Part shown: one piece after another, positions 19,721 through 29,911 of the stretch | How the letters are laid out: each line of letters opens with the position of its first letter | Numbering within the stretch: the stretch's first letter is position 1 | From: Gracilaria domingensis | Lineage: Eukaryota; Rhodophyta; Florideophyceae; Gracilariales; Gracilariaceae | NCBI GenBank assembly: GCA_022539475.1 | Contig: VCMS01000007.1 | Span: 665,496-729,495 of the forward strand | Length of the DNA: 64,000 nucleotides | Direction of reading: 5' to 3' | The notes under the pieces: generated by a model | The model's input: only the letters and a program-made list of their open reading frames with translations | The model's database searches: none | What the model was told of the DNA's origin: nothing | Program-made: the position numbers and the translations under genes

Positions 19721-20194
19721 GTTGAACCACGGCTGCCGAGGATGCGGCGGGCGGGGCGAGGGCGCGGGCGCAGCGACGCGCGCGACGGATGAGGTGGAAG
19801 CGGAGGCTGCGCGGCCGGCGTCTCGACGCGCTGCGGAATGCGCACATGGCGCGCGCCGCGGCGAGCGCGAGCGTGGCCGGAAGCCGCGCAGCTTGCGGCG
19901 CGCACGGCCGCAGCCGGTGGGGCGCGCACGCGCACGCGCACGCGCACGCGCACGCGCACGCGCTCCAGCGCGGCGCAGGGCGCGCGTGTCGTGTACGACG
20001 TGGCCCGCGCGCGAGCGCGCACACGTGCACGGCGAGCTGCAGCCGTTGCGTGGGTGGCGCGTGAAGTGGGCGCGATGGCGCCCAACAGACGCGCGCGCGC
20101 GCCAGCGCGTGGAAGTGCGCGTCGCTGGCGGCTGCTTCGCGTCGTTGGTGCTGTGCGTCGGGCGGTGCGGAATGTGCTGCGTGCCGCTGCGCTC
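19721..20194. promoter_or_regulatory. GC-rich divergent promoter region
   Basis: 474 bp between the start codons of two divergent frames, dominated by CG and GC steps, with ACACGTGCAC (E-box-like) near 20026. Long frames exist on both strands here (up to 235 codons) but are composed of Ala/Arg-rich low complexity in every phase, as expected for GC-rich non-coding DNA. No TATA box. Confidence 0.45.
19923..19962. repeat. GCGCAC hexamer microsatellite
   Basis: About seven uninterrupted copies of the hexamer cgcgca/gcgcac inside the GC-rich divergent promoter. Confidence 0.85.
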
Positions 20195-20769
20195 ATGAAG
20201 TTTTGTTGGTTGCTGCTCGTGGTGGCGCCGCTGTTGGAGCGGTGTTACGCCGATGCCAACGAGTCGGTGCGAATCTCGCTGCTCTCAGGGCAGCCGTATG
20301 TGCCCACGCTGACGCCTGTTCCGAGCGCCGCCGTCAGTGTGGGCAGTCCGCCGCCGGAGCTGCCGCCTCATGGCGTGCATATTTACGACTCGTTGCACCA
20401 TGTGCCGACGCGGCTGCTGTCGGCGCACGCCAACGTTGCGCCGCGCTGCGCCGCCAAGCAGACGTCGTCGCCGTACCGACCGTATGTGTGTGGCTCGCGC
20501 GCTGCGAGAACGTGCTGCTGGCCATGAGGGCGTTTTGTAAGGCGGGAGACCAGCGCTGGGTGCCGTGCGCCAAGGCGAGAAAGTTCCGCCGCTGCCACAC
20601 TCGCGTGTGTTACAGAACGGCTGGCGGCAGGCGCGATGTCAAGGCGCCGTCTGGCTTCTACGACGACACCAGCGTCGCCATCGTGCGCTACCGACGGCCG
20701 CTGCCCGTGTACGAGCGCAGGGCGCGCCGAAATCGTCAGTCCAGCACGCAGAGCGCCATCTTCAAGTGA
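20195..20769 (+). CDS. Putative secreted Cys-containing protein, reading frame broken
   Basis: ATG at 20195 opens a clear signal peptide (MKFCWLLLVVAPLLERCYA) and a Pro-rich segment (VPTLTPVPSAAVSV) in a frame that stops at 20527. The sequence then continues convincingly one frame over, from about 20460 to 20769 (AKARKFRRCHTRVCYR, then PSGFYDDTSVAIVRYRRPL, ending TQSAIFK). Together they would give about 190 residues with several Cys. Either a single-base error or mutation lies near 20460-20500, or a very short intron was not recognised. The protein would enter the secretory pathway. No family is recognised. Base composition is as GC-rich as that of the neighbouring AsnRS N-terminus. Confidence 0.5.
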
Positions 20770-21004
20770 GCATTGCGCGATGTCGTGACTTTTGCCTCAC
20801 CAAGGTATCTGCCGCTATCTGGCGCCCATTGTGCCGCGGCCACTGCGCGCGCTCCACGTCGATTTGCGCTGAGATGTGGCTGTGCGTCGCCACACGTGTA
20901 ATAGTAGTAAACCAAACAACCTTGTTGAGCTCCGCGCGCGCAGCGCCGACGCGCCCTCCCCCATCGCCGCCGCGCTTGTCGCCAACTCGCGTGCCGTGCT
21001 TGTC

Positions 21005-22639
21005 ATGGCTGCTTCGTTTGTGTCGCCGCAGGCGTCGCGCCTGTTTGCGTCGCCGCTGCGCTCGTTCCGAAGCGCGTTTTTGAAGCCGGTTGATGAGCTG
21101 TTTGCCACGCGCACAGTCGCGGCCATTGGCGCGCGACGATTGCCTTATGCTACCGCTGCCGCGCCCACGGAGCAGGCGTCCAAGTCACCGCCTGCTTTGC
21201 CGCGTACCAGGCTCAACGCGGTCACGCCGGAGCGCGTGGGGAGTACGCTTTGTGTCAAGGGCTGGGTTCGGTCTGTACGCGCGCAGAAAGCTTTTGCGTT
21301 TATTGATCTTAATGACGGTACCAGTCTGGCTGGGCTGCAGATTGTCGTTGATGGCGATGCGCCCTGTTTTCCACTCGTTTCCAGTCTTTCTACGGGCTGT
21401 TCGATCAGTGCGGTTGGAGAGCTCGTTGCGTCGCTTGGAAGTGCTCAACCGGTGGAATTACGAGCATCCGCTCTCAACTTGATCGGCGCAGCCGCGGAAT
21501 ACCCTTTGCAGAAGAAGCGTCACTCGCTGGAATTTCTGCGCTCTATTGCTCACTTGAGACCGAGAACCAATTCTATCGCCGCCGTCTCGAGGATAAGATC
21601 CGCTTTGGCTGTTGCCACGCATGCGTTTTTTGCCGAGCTTGGCTTTGTTTACGTGCATGCTCCTTTGATTACGGCTAGTGACTGTGAGGGCGCCGGAGAA
21701 ATGTTTCGCGTCACTACGGCGCTGAACGCCGATGGCACCCCTGCTGCAGACGCAGGCGCCAGTGGGCGTGATGGCGGCGACAGCGCTTCCAAAGTGGATT
21801 TTCGAAACGACTTCTTTGGAAAGCCTGCTTTTCTTACCGTGTCAGGACAACTTAGTGCCGAATGTTTTGCCACCGCTCTCGGTGATGTGTACACTTTTGG
21901 ACCCACTTTCCGCGCCGAGAATAGTAACACCTCGAGACATCTGGCAGAGTTTTGGATGATTGAACCAGAGATGGCGTTTGCGGATTTGAAGGATGATATG
22001 GACAATGCCGAACGGCTGGTGAAGTATCTCGTTTCGTACGTTTTGCAAAAGTGTGAGGCAGACGTGGCGTTTTTCGATCGCTTTGTTCAGAAGGGTTTGT
22101 TGCAAAAGTTAAACACTGTTGCCAACGAGCCGTTTGCACGCCTGTCGTACACGGAGGCTATTGAGATTCTTGAGAAGGTGAACAAACCCAACAAGAAGGG
22201 CAAGAGAAGATTTGAATTCGAGGTCAAGTGGGGAGTCGATCTTCAATCAGAACACGAACGCTATCTTGCGGAAGAGCATTTCGATAAGCCAGTGTTTGTA
22301 TACAATTATCCCAGCGCCATCAAGGCGTTTTACATGCGCGCAAACGATGAGGATGGGGGCAAAACTTGTGCGGCCATGGACTTGCTTGTACCGGGCATAG
22401 GAGAGCTTGTGGGAGGAAGTCAGAGAGAAGAACGTTTGGACGTATTGGAAGAGAAGATTGAACGTAACGGTCTGGAAAAGGAGGCATATTGGTGGTATCT
22501 GGATCTCAGACGGTTTGGTAGCGTGCCGCATTCTGGGTATGGACTGGGGTTTGAGCGGCTAGTGCAGTTTGTAACTGGCATGGAGAATATTCGGGACGTG
22601 ATTCCATTCCCGAGATACCCTGGCAACGCCGAGTTTTGA
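21005..22639 (+). CDS. Asparaginyl-tRNA synthetase, organellar (bacterial-type)
   Basis: Frame open from 20876. The Met at 21005 is preferred because [20 protein letters not shown] is a good transit peptide with an early Phe, giving 544 residues. An OB-fold anticodon-binding domain (about residues 60-150: [24 protein letters not shown], shown by [15 protein letters not shown]) precedes the class II core: [33 protein letters not shown], motif 2 [20 protein letters not shown] and motif 3 [36 protein letters not shown] and the ending [11 protein letters not shown] are typical of AsnRS rather than AspRS. It charges tRNA-Asn in plastid and/or mitochondrion. Length fits the family. An Ala/Gly-rich insertion ([16 protein letters not shown]) sits between motifs 1 and 2, as in many AsnRS. 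Confidence 0.93.
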   Translation: MAASFVSPQASRLFASPLRSFRSAFLKPVDELFATRTVAAIGARRLPYATAAAPTEQASKSPPALPRTRLNAVTPERVGSTLCVKGWVRSVRAQKAFAFIDLNDGTSLAGLQIVVDGDAPCFPLVSSLSTGCSISAVGELVASLGSAQPVELRASALNLIGAAAEYPLQKKRHSLEFLRSIAHLRPRTNSIAAVSRIRSALAVATHAFFAELGFVYVHAPLITASDCEGAGEMFRVTTALNADGTPAADAGASGRDGGDSASKVDFRNDFFGKPAFLTVSGQLSAECFATALGDVYTFGPTFRAENSNTSRHLAEFWMIEPEMAFADLKDDMDNAERLVKYLVSYVLQKCEADVAFFDRFVQKGLLQKLNTVANEPFARLSYTEAIEILEKVNKPNKKGKRRFEFEVKWGVDLQSEHERYLAEEHFDKPVFVYNYPSAIKAFYMRANDEDGGKTCAAMDLLVPGIGELVGGSQREERLDVLEEKIERNGLEKEAYWWYLDLRRFGSVPHSGYGLGFERLVQFVTGMENIRDVIPFPRYPGNAEF

Positions 22640-23475
22640 GCAGGAGTTGGCGGTGTGTTGTGGCGGGCGATGAATAGAGTAGAAACCCGCAGAGCTGTAC
22701 TCGCGCACTCTTTACAAACCCAAAGTTACGTTCAGCTTGTTTTGCATGGCTCAGCCCGGGGCGCTTCAACTCCCTCGCAAGCCGAACTTACGCTCTACAT
22801 ACGCCTGATCCCATCATCGTCAGTCACCCAGGTTGTAATGTTCCTGCAACGATGATAGTTGGCCCCGCTCACGACTTTCCATGCTGAGAATCTCAGCATA
22901 TAGTCCGTGTCACTTTCGGTACCATGCTACCGCAGCACCCCCTTGTTCACATCGGTGGCTCGATCTTGTTCCTTGAGTTTCGAAGGACATATTGTGTAGA
23001 CGGTCTAGATATCATATTGGCCTGCTCCCGTGTCCTTGGGTATTCGTCGTGCTACCGACCTCAACTTTAACAATTCATTACTTATGGAGTCAGTAACTAC
23101 ATCGAGATGGATATACGTAATCCTTGAGCCCGTGGCGAGGTAGAAACTCAAAAGAACACAGTTTCGCCGAAGCAGTTGACTCATACATGTCCACGTAAAC
23201 CTCGTGCGGAGAATGATGTACTGCCACATTGATCCGAACAAGTGCTAGTTTTCGAGGAGCCCAATTCAGCTCGTAATATGCTCCCTGTACAATAAACGTT
23301 TCTCCTTAGGGATGTTACAAAAGCTGGTTGTCAAACTATCAATCCCATACACTTTGTGAAACAAACAAGCTCCTACCCCGTCAATTACACCATGGATATC
23401 ACGCCGTGCCTTCTATCACGTGTTCGGAACATAGCTCACAAGCTTTGTGAACAACATCACAAAATCAAACCGCTT
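22640..23475. other. Intergenic, no gene recognised
   Basis: About 830 bp between convergent genes. Contains the short palindrome gctgagaatctcagc near 22881. There are only short frames and no RNA gene recognised. Confidence 0.5.
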
Positions 23476-24516
23476 TTAACCCCCACCAATATTCACACCA
23501 AATCCAAACTTGTAGTCTTCCTTCACATGATCAAGCTCACCCGACAAAGTGAGCGATAAAGCGGGGTTGATTTTCTCTTCAAGAGTCGCGGCCACTCTAC
23601 CTGTAGAGTCCACATGGCCGACAACAGTGGCACTCTTCAGATCAAACCGGTAACCAAGGGTAAGATGAGAATCCCGCGTGCGCGCATCCACAAAAATTTC
23701 AGTCGCGAACGACACTTTTGGATTCACGCGATGTACGTAGTTGGCCAAAATTGGTCCGAATGAAGACACAGAAAGTGATGCAGTGTCCTCCTTTGTGAAA
23801 AACTTGGCTGCCCAAGTCACCGCCGAGAAACAACTTTTATGCTGATAAAACCCTTCTCCTCCAAAGGCTAGCCATGGCGCGACAGACTGAAGATACGAGA
23901 CGGCGACAACACCGTTTGCGAACTTCAACTGACCGCAGTAATCGCTTCCACGATAGTCAAGATCCCACGACCACTTCGAAGAGTCTGGTTCCAACCCAAC
24001 ATCGGCGATGATCTTGCTCGTCAAGGCAGGTGTATGGTTGATAAAAATGCGACCATTCACCCTACCGTCAGCAGGTGTGGTGCGAGACATCATGACGATC
24101 TGGTTCGTGAAATAGTTTGCATTCAGCGCGAACATTCCAGGATGATCTTTAGCCCCCATCTCAACAGAATTGCCCATCGCAAACGTATTTGTTATCGGGG
24201 CCGTGAAGTTAAACTGCATTCCCTCAATGAGGTTTGGACGCAAGATTTGCATTGCATCTTGGCTGATCTCCTCGTACCCACCCGGGTTCGGTAGTTCCGA
24301 TCGCTCAAAATTTCGCCACCATGGCCCAGAGGGCCCTTTCTTTGTTGTTGAGGACTCTGATTTGTCCTTTGAAAGAATCTTAGAGGTGAATGGGGTCAAA
24401 GAAGCGGTCGATTGTGTTTTTGATGGCGCGGATTCTGCGTCAGCGGCGGCGGCCGCGGCTGAGGCAGCCACTGTGGGTGCCGGGCTTGCCTCTGCCCGAG
24501 AATATGTAGTTCCCAT
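23476..24516 (-). CDS. TOM40: TOM40, mitochondrial outer-membrane import pore
   Basis: The frame is open from 24657, but the internal Met at 24516 (MGTTYSRAEASPAP) is preferred because TOM40 is imported without a presequence; this gives 346 residues. An Ala/Ser-rich disordered N-terminus is followed by a porin_3 beta-barrel: PGGYEEISQDAMQILRPNLI, then GMQFNFTAPITNTFAMGNSV (diagnostic of TOM40), SWDLDYRGSDYCGQLKFANG, SYLQSVAPWLAFGGEGFY, and the end EDYKFGFGVNIGGG with an alternating-hydrophobic beta-signal. VDAC is excluded by the TOM40-type first strands and the lack of the GLK motif. The product forms the channel of the TOM complex for nuclear-encoded mitochondrial precursors. Confidence 0.9.
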   Translation of the reverse strand: MGTTYSRAEASPAPTVAASAAAAAADAESAPSKTQSTASLTPFTSKILSKDKSESSTTKKGPSGPWWRNFERSELPNPGGYEEISQDAMQILRPNLIEGMQFNFTAPITNTFAMGNSVEMGAKDHPGMFALNANYFTNQIVMMSRTTPADGRVNGRIFINHTPALTSKIIADVGLEPDSSKWSWDLDYRGSDYCGQLKFANGVVAVSYLQSVAPWLAFGGEGFYQHKSCFSAVTWAAKFFTKEDTASLSVSSFGPILANYVHRVNPKVSFATEIFVDARTRDSHLTLGYRFDLKSATVVGHVDSTGRVAATLEEKINPALSLTLSGELDHVKEDYKFGFGVNIGGG

Positions 24517-25005
24517 ACGATTAGCGGAGCGGAAGGGATCGAATCGAAGGCGTGGTCTGAGTTCTTTAAGTGCGGCAGGGTGGAGAGAGGCGCCCGCGCA
24601 GGAGCACGGAAGCGATGAGCATAAACGAAAACTAGATCGTCGTCGAATGAGGATCAAAAAATAAGGCCCAACCAGATGGCAAATAGCTCAGGCTGTCCAG
24701 TGGCCTATGATCCTAGAGGAAGGTCACAAGCTCACATACTTCCGAACATCCGCCGAAGGACTACCCATCTTCTCGCCCTACTTCTCTTGAACTTGTGCCC
24801 CAGAGATTGCCGCGGTGCACTATCCTGGCGTGATCGAAGTCCTATCTTTATCAAGAACTCCAAAGCGTTTTCTCCACTTTTGGTTGTACGTGTACTAAAA
24901 GTACATCATAAGCAACTAAAAACTCTAAATCGAAGCATCTCATTTATGCACTTTGTATTGTCACATGTTATACTTGGTTCTTTACTAGGTTCACATTATT
25001 GAAGG

Positions 25006-25806
25006 ATGTATCGCAGTCATGCGTTGCGAACAAGTTCGCATTTGCTTCGCACCCTACGAGCAAGTTCCTTCTTCTCACAGCCTTTACGATTTTGCACTTC
25101 AAAACCCTCGGCGCCAGATTCTGAAAAAGTTCTGTACGAAGAGTATTCAACACCTGATGGTGGAAAGTATCGTCTAGATTACAACGGTCAGGATAACTTC
25201 AATTCAGATGATTGGCAGAAGTTTGAACGTCTCTTTCAACTTGACCAGACACCAACTGATGAAGAGATCGATAGGTGGGTTGAAACAAACTCTGAGGACT
25301 GGGAGGTAGTTCATTTGCCGAGCCATTTAAAGGATCCAGATGACACTGTTGAAGCAGAAGCACCGCCAGACTTTGACGATTTTGATGAATTTGAGAAGCC
25401 CGTTCGTTCAGTGCGGGAGTTAAGACAAATGGAAAAGTTCGATAACCAAAGGCGCGACAACAAAAAGAAAATGCAATCCGTTCGTGCTCTGCGATTGTCA
25501 AGGGAGATGGAAGCGGCTGCAGTACGTGGATTGGATGCCGATGGAGGCGGGACCGTAGGCGGGATAGAAATTTGTCGTGCAAAGCTTTCGGACAACTTGA
25601 GAGACTTGACGATTGTATTCCGATCCGATTCGGATGATGTGGAGAAGCACTACGACGAGATGGGGAAGAAGGTGAAGGCAGAGATCGCGCAAAGTATGCG
25701 TACGAAGTTCATACCTAAGGTATGGTTCAGGCCAGCAGGGGAAGAGGATCAGAAGCGCATGGAGTTGGAACGACTATTTGAGCGCATTGCTAGAGAAAAA
25801 GGTTAA
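25006..25806 (+). CDS. RbfA-like organellar ribosome-assembly factor
   Basis: Single exon of 266 residues. The N-terminus (MYRSHALRTSSHLLRTLRAS) is a typical mitochondrial presequence. Residues 30-140 are acidic (EAPPDFDDFDEFEKP). The C-terminal ~90 residues resemble the KH-like RbfA domain: a strand DNLRDLTIVFRSDSDDVEKH, then helix VKAEIAQSMRTKFIPKVWF, corresponding to the R-L-R-x-x-P-x-L-x-F element of RbfA, and a final charged helix ending in ERIAREKG. RbfA matures the 3' end of the small-subunit rRNA. The match is by eye and remote, and the preceding acidic region is unusual, so another organellar ribosome-associated protein is possible. Confidence 0.5.
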   Translation: MYRSHALRTSSHLLRTLRASSFFSQPLRFCTSKPSAPDSEKVLYEEYSTPDGGKYRLDYNGQDNFNSDDWQKFERLFQLDQTPTDEEIDRWVETNSEDWEVVHLPSHLKDPDDTVEAEAPPDFDDFDEFEKPVRSVRELRQMEKFDNQRRDNKKKMQSVRALRLSREMEAAAVRGLDADGGGTVGGIEICRAKLSDNLRDLTIVFRSDSDDVEKHYDEMGKKVKAEIAQSMRTKFIPKVWFRPAGEEDQKRMELERLFERIAREKG

Positions 25807-25937
25807 TTGCTTGTCTCTTGTTAAGAACGTCGATGAAGTTATGTACGCTCTTGTTTGTTGTTTAGTACTTAAACGCTCCCTATGCTTGCAATATACACTG
25901 TTAATGTGACGTAGATACGCGAAGAATGCTTGAGTTT

Positions 25938-26765
25938 CTAGTGTGCCGGTTTAAAAGCAGAGTAACATGCGGCAATTCCGCACGTATAGTTAGTTACAGT
26001 TACATGACGGAAGCCACAGTCCTTCATCATCTTAGCAAATTCATCCTGCCCTGGGAACGCCCTGATCGATTCCACAAGATACTGATAGGAGTCGCGGTCA
26101 CGAGCTACAAATTGGCCAATGCGCGGAATAACATTGAACGAGTACGCATCGTACAACGGTCGCAATAACGGATCATTCACCGCCGCAAATTCCAACATGA
26201 GAAATCGTCCACGCGGCTTCAGGACTCGAAACGCCTCCTCAAGAGCAAGCTCAGGACGGGGCACATTGCGCATGCCGAACGAAATGGTATACGCATCAAA
26301 CGAAGCCGGCGGGAAAGGCAGGTCCTGTGCGTCCGCAGTGACGATATCAAGCCCCGGGGGCCCGCGTTGCTCGGCCTGTTTCAGCATGTCTGCGTTCGGA
26401 TCGGCAAGCGTTACGGACGCTTCGGGCGCGCGCGCGCGAATCAGACGAGCAATATCGCCCGTCCCGGCGGCGCAGTCGAGAATTGCCATGTCGTTTGTCG
26501 GCACGAGCTGAGAGATGAATTGCTGCTTCCACATGCGGTGCATGCCGAGCGACATGAGGTCGTTCATGAGGTCGTAGTTCCGTGCTACGGAGCTGAATAC
26601 GGAAGAGACGCGACGTTGCTTGTCGGCCGTTGGGATGGTGGAGAAGCCGAAGTGCGTCGTGGTGTCATCTTTCTTGGTCGCTGCTGAGGCGAAGCTGCGG
26701 TTAGAGCCACGCTTAGCGAGATGGAGGAGACCTGCGGAAGATCTTCGGATCAGGTTGGCCATCAC
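25938..26765 (-). CDS. COQ5: COQ5, ubiquinone C-methyltransferase, mitochondrial
   Basis: Single exon of 275 residues with an Arg/Ser-rich mitochondrial presequence (MMANLIRRSSAGLLHLAKRG). The UbiE/COQ5 family is recognised by RVSSVFSSVARNYDLMNDLM and LGMHRMWKQ, SAM-binding motif I ILDCAAGTGDIARLI, motif II DAQDLPFPPASFDAYTISFG, and RNVPRPELALEEAFRVLKPR (the second UbiE signature), ending with GCGFRHV-like DCGFRHVTVTNYTCGIAACY. The enzyme methylates the ring carbon of 2-methoxy-6-polyprenyl-1,4-benzoquinol in ubiquinone synthesis at the inner mitochondrial membrane. A plastid MenG-type role is less likely given the presequence and the COQ5-specific ending. Confidence 0.93.
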   Translation of the reverse strand: MMANLIRRSSAGLLHLAKRGSNRSFASAATKKDDTTTHFGFSTIPTADKQRRVSSVFSSVARNYDLMNDLMSLGMHRMWKQQFISQLVPTNDMAILDCAAGTGDIARLIRARAPEASVTLADPNADMLKQAEQRGPPGLDIVTADAQDLPFPPASFDAYTISFGMRNVPRPELALEEAFRVLKPRGRFLMLEFAAVNDPLLRPLYDAYSFNVIPRIGQFVARDRDSYQYLVESIRAFPGQDEFAKMMKDCGFRHVTVTNYTCGIAACYSAFKPAH

Positions 26766-27429
26766 GACCGTCGTGCTGCTTCGCTATGCTCGACGGAAGA
26801 GGCAAACACAGATGCGACCAGCTGGATGCGACTACCCTGTATGCTTTGATAAAGAAGGATCAGTGATCCGGTGTGCATTCAGCTCACAGTTTCTGTTCAG
26901 AAATCGCAGCTCCTCTTTTGAGCTCGCCAGCGTCCACCGAAGTAGGTTACGTCAAACCCTGCCTCAACGACTCCGTCACTCCGTAGACGCCCGTCATCCA
27001 TTGAAAGTGGTCCCAATTCTTTGGGGTAAAGCTTCCCTCATCACGTACGCTTCCGACACGGGCGGCGCTTGTGCTCGCATGGTATAGTGCTATGCGATCC
27101 TCAAGCGCCGCCCTGTGTTTGTACGGTGTTCTTGTTCTTGCTTGTTTCAAACTGTTTTCGGTCGGGAGCCAAGGGAGATATGCGCTGCAGTTTGATTCCA
27201 ATCAAAACGTCGCAAATGAGAAGACTGCTGTTCACATGTCATAAACGTTACAGTGACGGAGGTCTTGGTTACTGGGGTGAAGCCTCCTCGTTGCAACGGC
27301 TCCCAGCGCCCGCCGCAAGAGCCCTCAATCTGCGATTCTATGGTCGCCTGCAGTTCTTTCAGATCGTTATCAAATCATGCCGTCATATCGCACCTTTGTC
27401 ACCGTGCGCATATAGACGGGTCGACTACG
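26766..27429. other. Intergenic, no gene recognised
   Basis: About 660 bp upstream of COQ5. Short frames on both strands (up to 155 codons running into COQ5) lack any motif. Confidence 0.45.
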
Positions 27430-28382
27430 TAAAGATCTGAAGTGGTTCTCCAGGTGGTCATTGCGCCTACACTCAGGCTTCGAAGTACATCATGCACTAT
27501 TGTTAACCATCGCGACAACTTGGAAAGAATTGTATCGAACCACGTGTTGCTTCTGCCCGAATGAGCTTTGACACTCGTCGTGTCGGAACAGTCGAAGGCG
27601 GAAATGCATACTAGGGACGTGCTTTTCCGAACCAATCTTCCGAGCGACACGGGAGGCTAAGTGGCACACTTGTGGTAATGAGGAAGTTGCGAGTCGACAT
27701 GTTCCTTCCTTTCTTCCCGTCTGTCAAAGCCCGCATCACAATATCGACAAGGAAAGGCGGGTGCAAGTTCCATTCCTTACGTCGTAGAGGTTTCTGGGCC
27801 TCTTTAGCGGGTGACTGGGAATGCGGCGATGGTGACGCCTCATAAGACAGCGGGACTGTTTCGGAAAGGGATGGAGGGGGTGATGGGTTCCCATCATCCC
27901 TGTCAGATAGTATGAAGCTCGTGTTACCCAATGCCCACTGGGTGTCATACGACGATGTAATAGGTACGTTTTCGACGGTAGAAGGCTGTTAGATGACATC
28001 ACGGTGCAGAAGTGTAGAGGCTTCTGTTACCGTACACGAACTGGACCTACATAGGAGAGATGAACTGTGTTATATCTTGAGAATGCCTGGGTAGTGGTGG
28101 AAGCGGCGGTTGTGAGATGTATGACAGAGAATAGTCAACGAGCATTGGCCCAGTCTTGATCTTAAGAGAAAGTTGCATCTGTCTTACAAGCGGGTAGATT
28201 TGTGTCAGGGAGATGAGATCCGTTGGATGGTGTTGTGGAATGAATGGCTGTAGAGGAGGGAGTGTTGTCGGGGACGATCTGAGCGTTTGAGATGACGAGA
28301 GGAGCTGCATGACCGAGGGGAGTGGCGGATCAGCAGTCGAGGTGTCCCTCGAGCGACGAGGGGTGTTCAAGGTCGATGACAA
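27430..28382 (-). pseudogene. Frameshifted C2H2 zinc-finger pseudogene, paralogue of the gene at 34555
   Basis: On the minus strand, 28382-28047 reads STLNTPRRSRDTSTADPPLP and SVMQLLSSSQTLRS and LPPLQPFIPQ, nearly the same as the N-terminus of the gene at 34555. After a stop at 28047 the similarity resumes at 27931 (SDRDDGNPSPPPSLS), and the zinc-finger region is only readable in other frames (HPPFLVDIV, then MSTRN, then AHSGRSNTWFDT, matching out-of-frame translations of the intact gene). No in-frame ATG opens the copy, at least two frameshifts and a stop interrupt it, and the fingers are not restored in any one frame. No TATA box was found at the position where intact relatives have one. 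It is a decayed duplicate. Confidence 0.85.
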
Positions 28383-29911
28383 AAATGTGGCATTAGTAGT
28401 AACGTTATGTTTCAGATGGCTGTAAACGTGGAGTTACCTGGTGTTGTACGCTAGCTGGTGTTGTCCCTCAGAATTCCATCCTTTCTATTCGAGGGTCCGG
28501 ACTTCTGCGGTGATCCACAGTTAAAGCGTAGACTCTTGACTACTGATGTCGGGAAGCGGTAGGGACGCCCTAGGTGCCTTCGTCTCGTAACAACAAGTCA
28601 GCACATGTGCGAACGCTGTTTGAAAAAGGATCGGTATTGTCGATAGAAGAGTCGCGCTTCAGGATGCAGGTCGCTGCGTTGGTTATACCAATTTTATACG
28701 CAAGGCTACGCAACGAAAGTTACACCTGCCCGAACGTGTAGACAGTTGACGTTAGAGACGCGACAATTTTGAAACTGATGTACCTTAATTTGTTGTTAAT
28801 CCGTTCCAGGGTGACTCATATCTCAGCTGATAGATGTGCGTCGAAAAATAGAATGCTACACCTCTCGAAAGAAGTAGGCTTCAAGCAAGGGATGCGGCTT
28901 GAGATCGAGACTCTGCGGATCAAAGCGTTTGGTCCATCAGTTCTGGCCGTTGTCTTGATGTACTTTTTGGGATGAATCTGCGGACAGCTACAAGATGGAA
29001 AGGACCATGCGGTCGGATTGTCATAGACATTTTCTGTTTGGAGCCTCCACGGCTTGGATACAGCAAGCGCTTAGCTCGTGCTGCAGGTTACACCCTGAAC
29101 GCATCAGAAGATCTTTAACATCTGACTTCAGTTGCACTTTGGCCTAATTGTTGAGGCTACACCTCACAAGCAGATCAGAATTGTGACCAGTCGATCGCAC
29201 TCAAAATTCGAGTTGCGTATAGGGTTTTACGTATGGCGTATACTGGAGTAGCAGTACTGATATAGGCACACAGTGATACAGGGTGTGTGTGCGGCCGCAG
29301 CGGGGCATGCACTGAACTGATTCCTGTGTGACCTCCGCCCGCAAGTTTGAATCGAAGTTGACCTTTCCACTTACCTCAGCAACTTCCGCTTTGACTGACG
29401 CTCACTTCATGTTGATATACGTTTGATTGCCGCGTGCCACGAGGCAACCAAACGTAGTAATCAACAAAGGGCGGTACCTTCACACCATCAGATTGTGCGA
29501 GCGCCTTCCGTGACACAGAATCAAAAGGACTCCTCGAACATAATCAGCATAGCCAATGCAACTCCAGCGCAAAGAGCCTGAGCTTTGATGCGCGCGCTTC
29601 GACTGCAGTGGCGCGGCGACGTTTTGTACACTCTTTCTCTTTCCACTCATCAGTTGGGTATTACGAACTTGGTCACTTTACTTGCTCTCAAACGCTGCTG
29701 ACACCCGTAAACTGTTGCAACTCTTTACAGCCTACATCCCCCTACCATTCGGGCGGCAATGTCTTGATACTACCAGCCAGTCACAGTCGTAGCTATCGGA
29801 AAATCTTTATCGCTGTCCCCTAAACTGAACCGTAGTACTTTATCGAACGTTCTCAAGTCATCAAGTCTCCAGAAGTCCCAACTACCAGTCCCTTCAAGTA
29901 GACGACGCGCT
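28383..29911. other. Intergenic, no gene recognised
   Basis: About 1.5 kb between the zinc-finger pseudogene and the next zinc-finger gene. Only short frames (70 codons or fewer). Nothing recognisable. Confidence 0.5.

Noticed and set aside
19489..20196. Minus-strand frame of 235 codons and several plus-strand frames across the GC-rich divergent region
   Set aside because: Ala/Arg low-complexity in all phases on both strands. They overlap the well-supported plastid-type gene in another frame.
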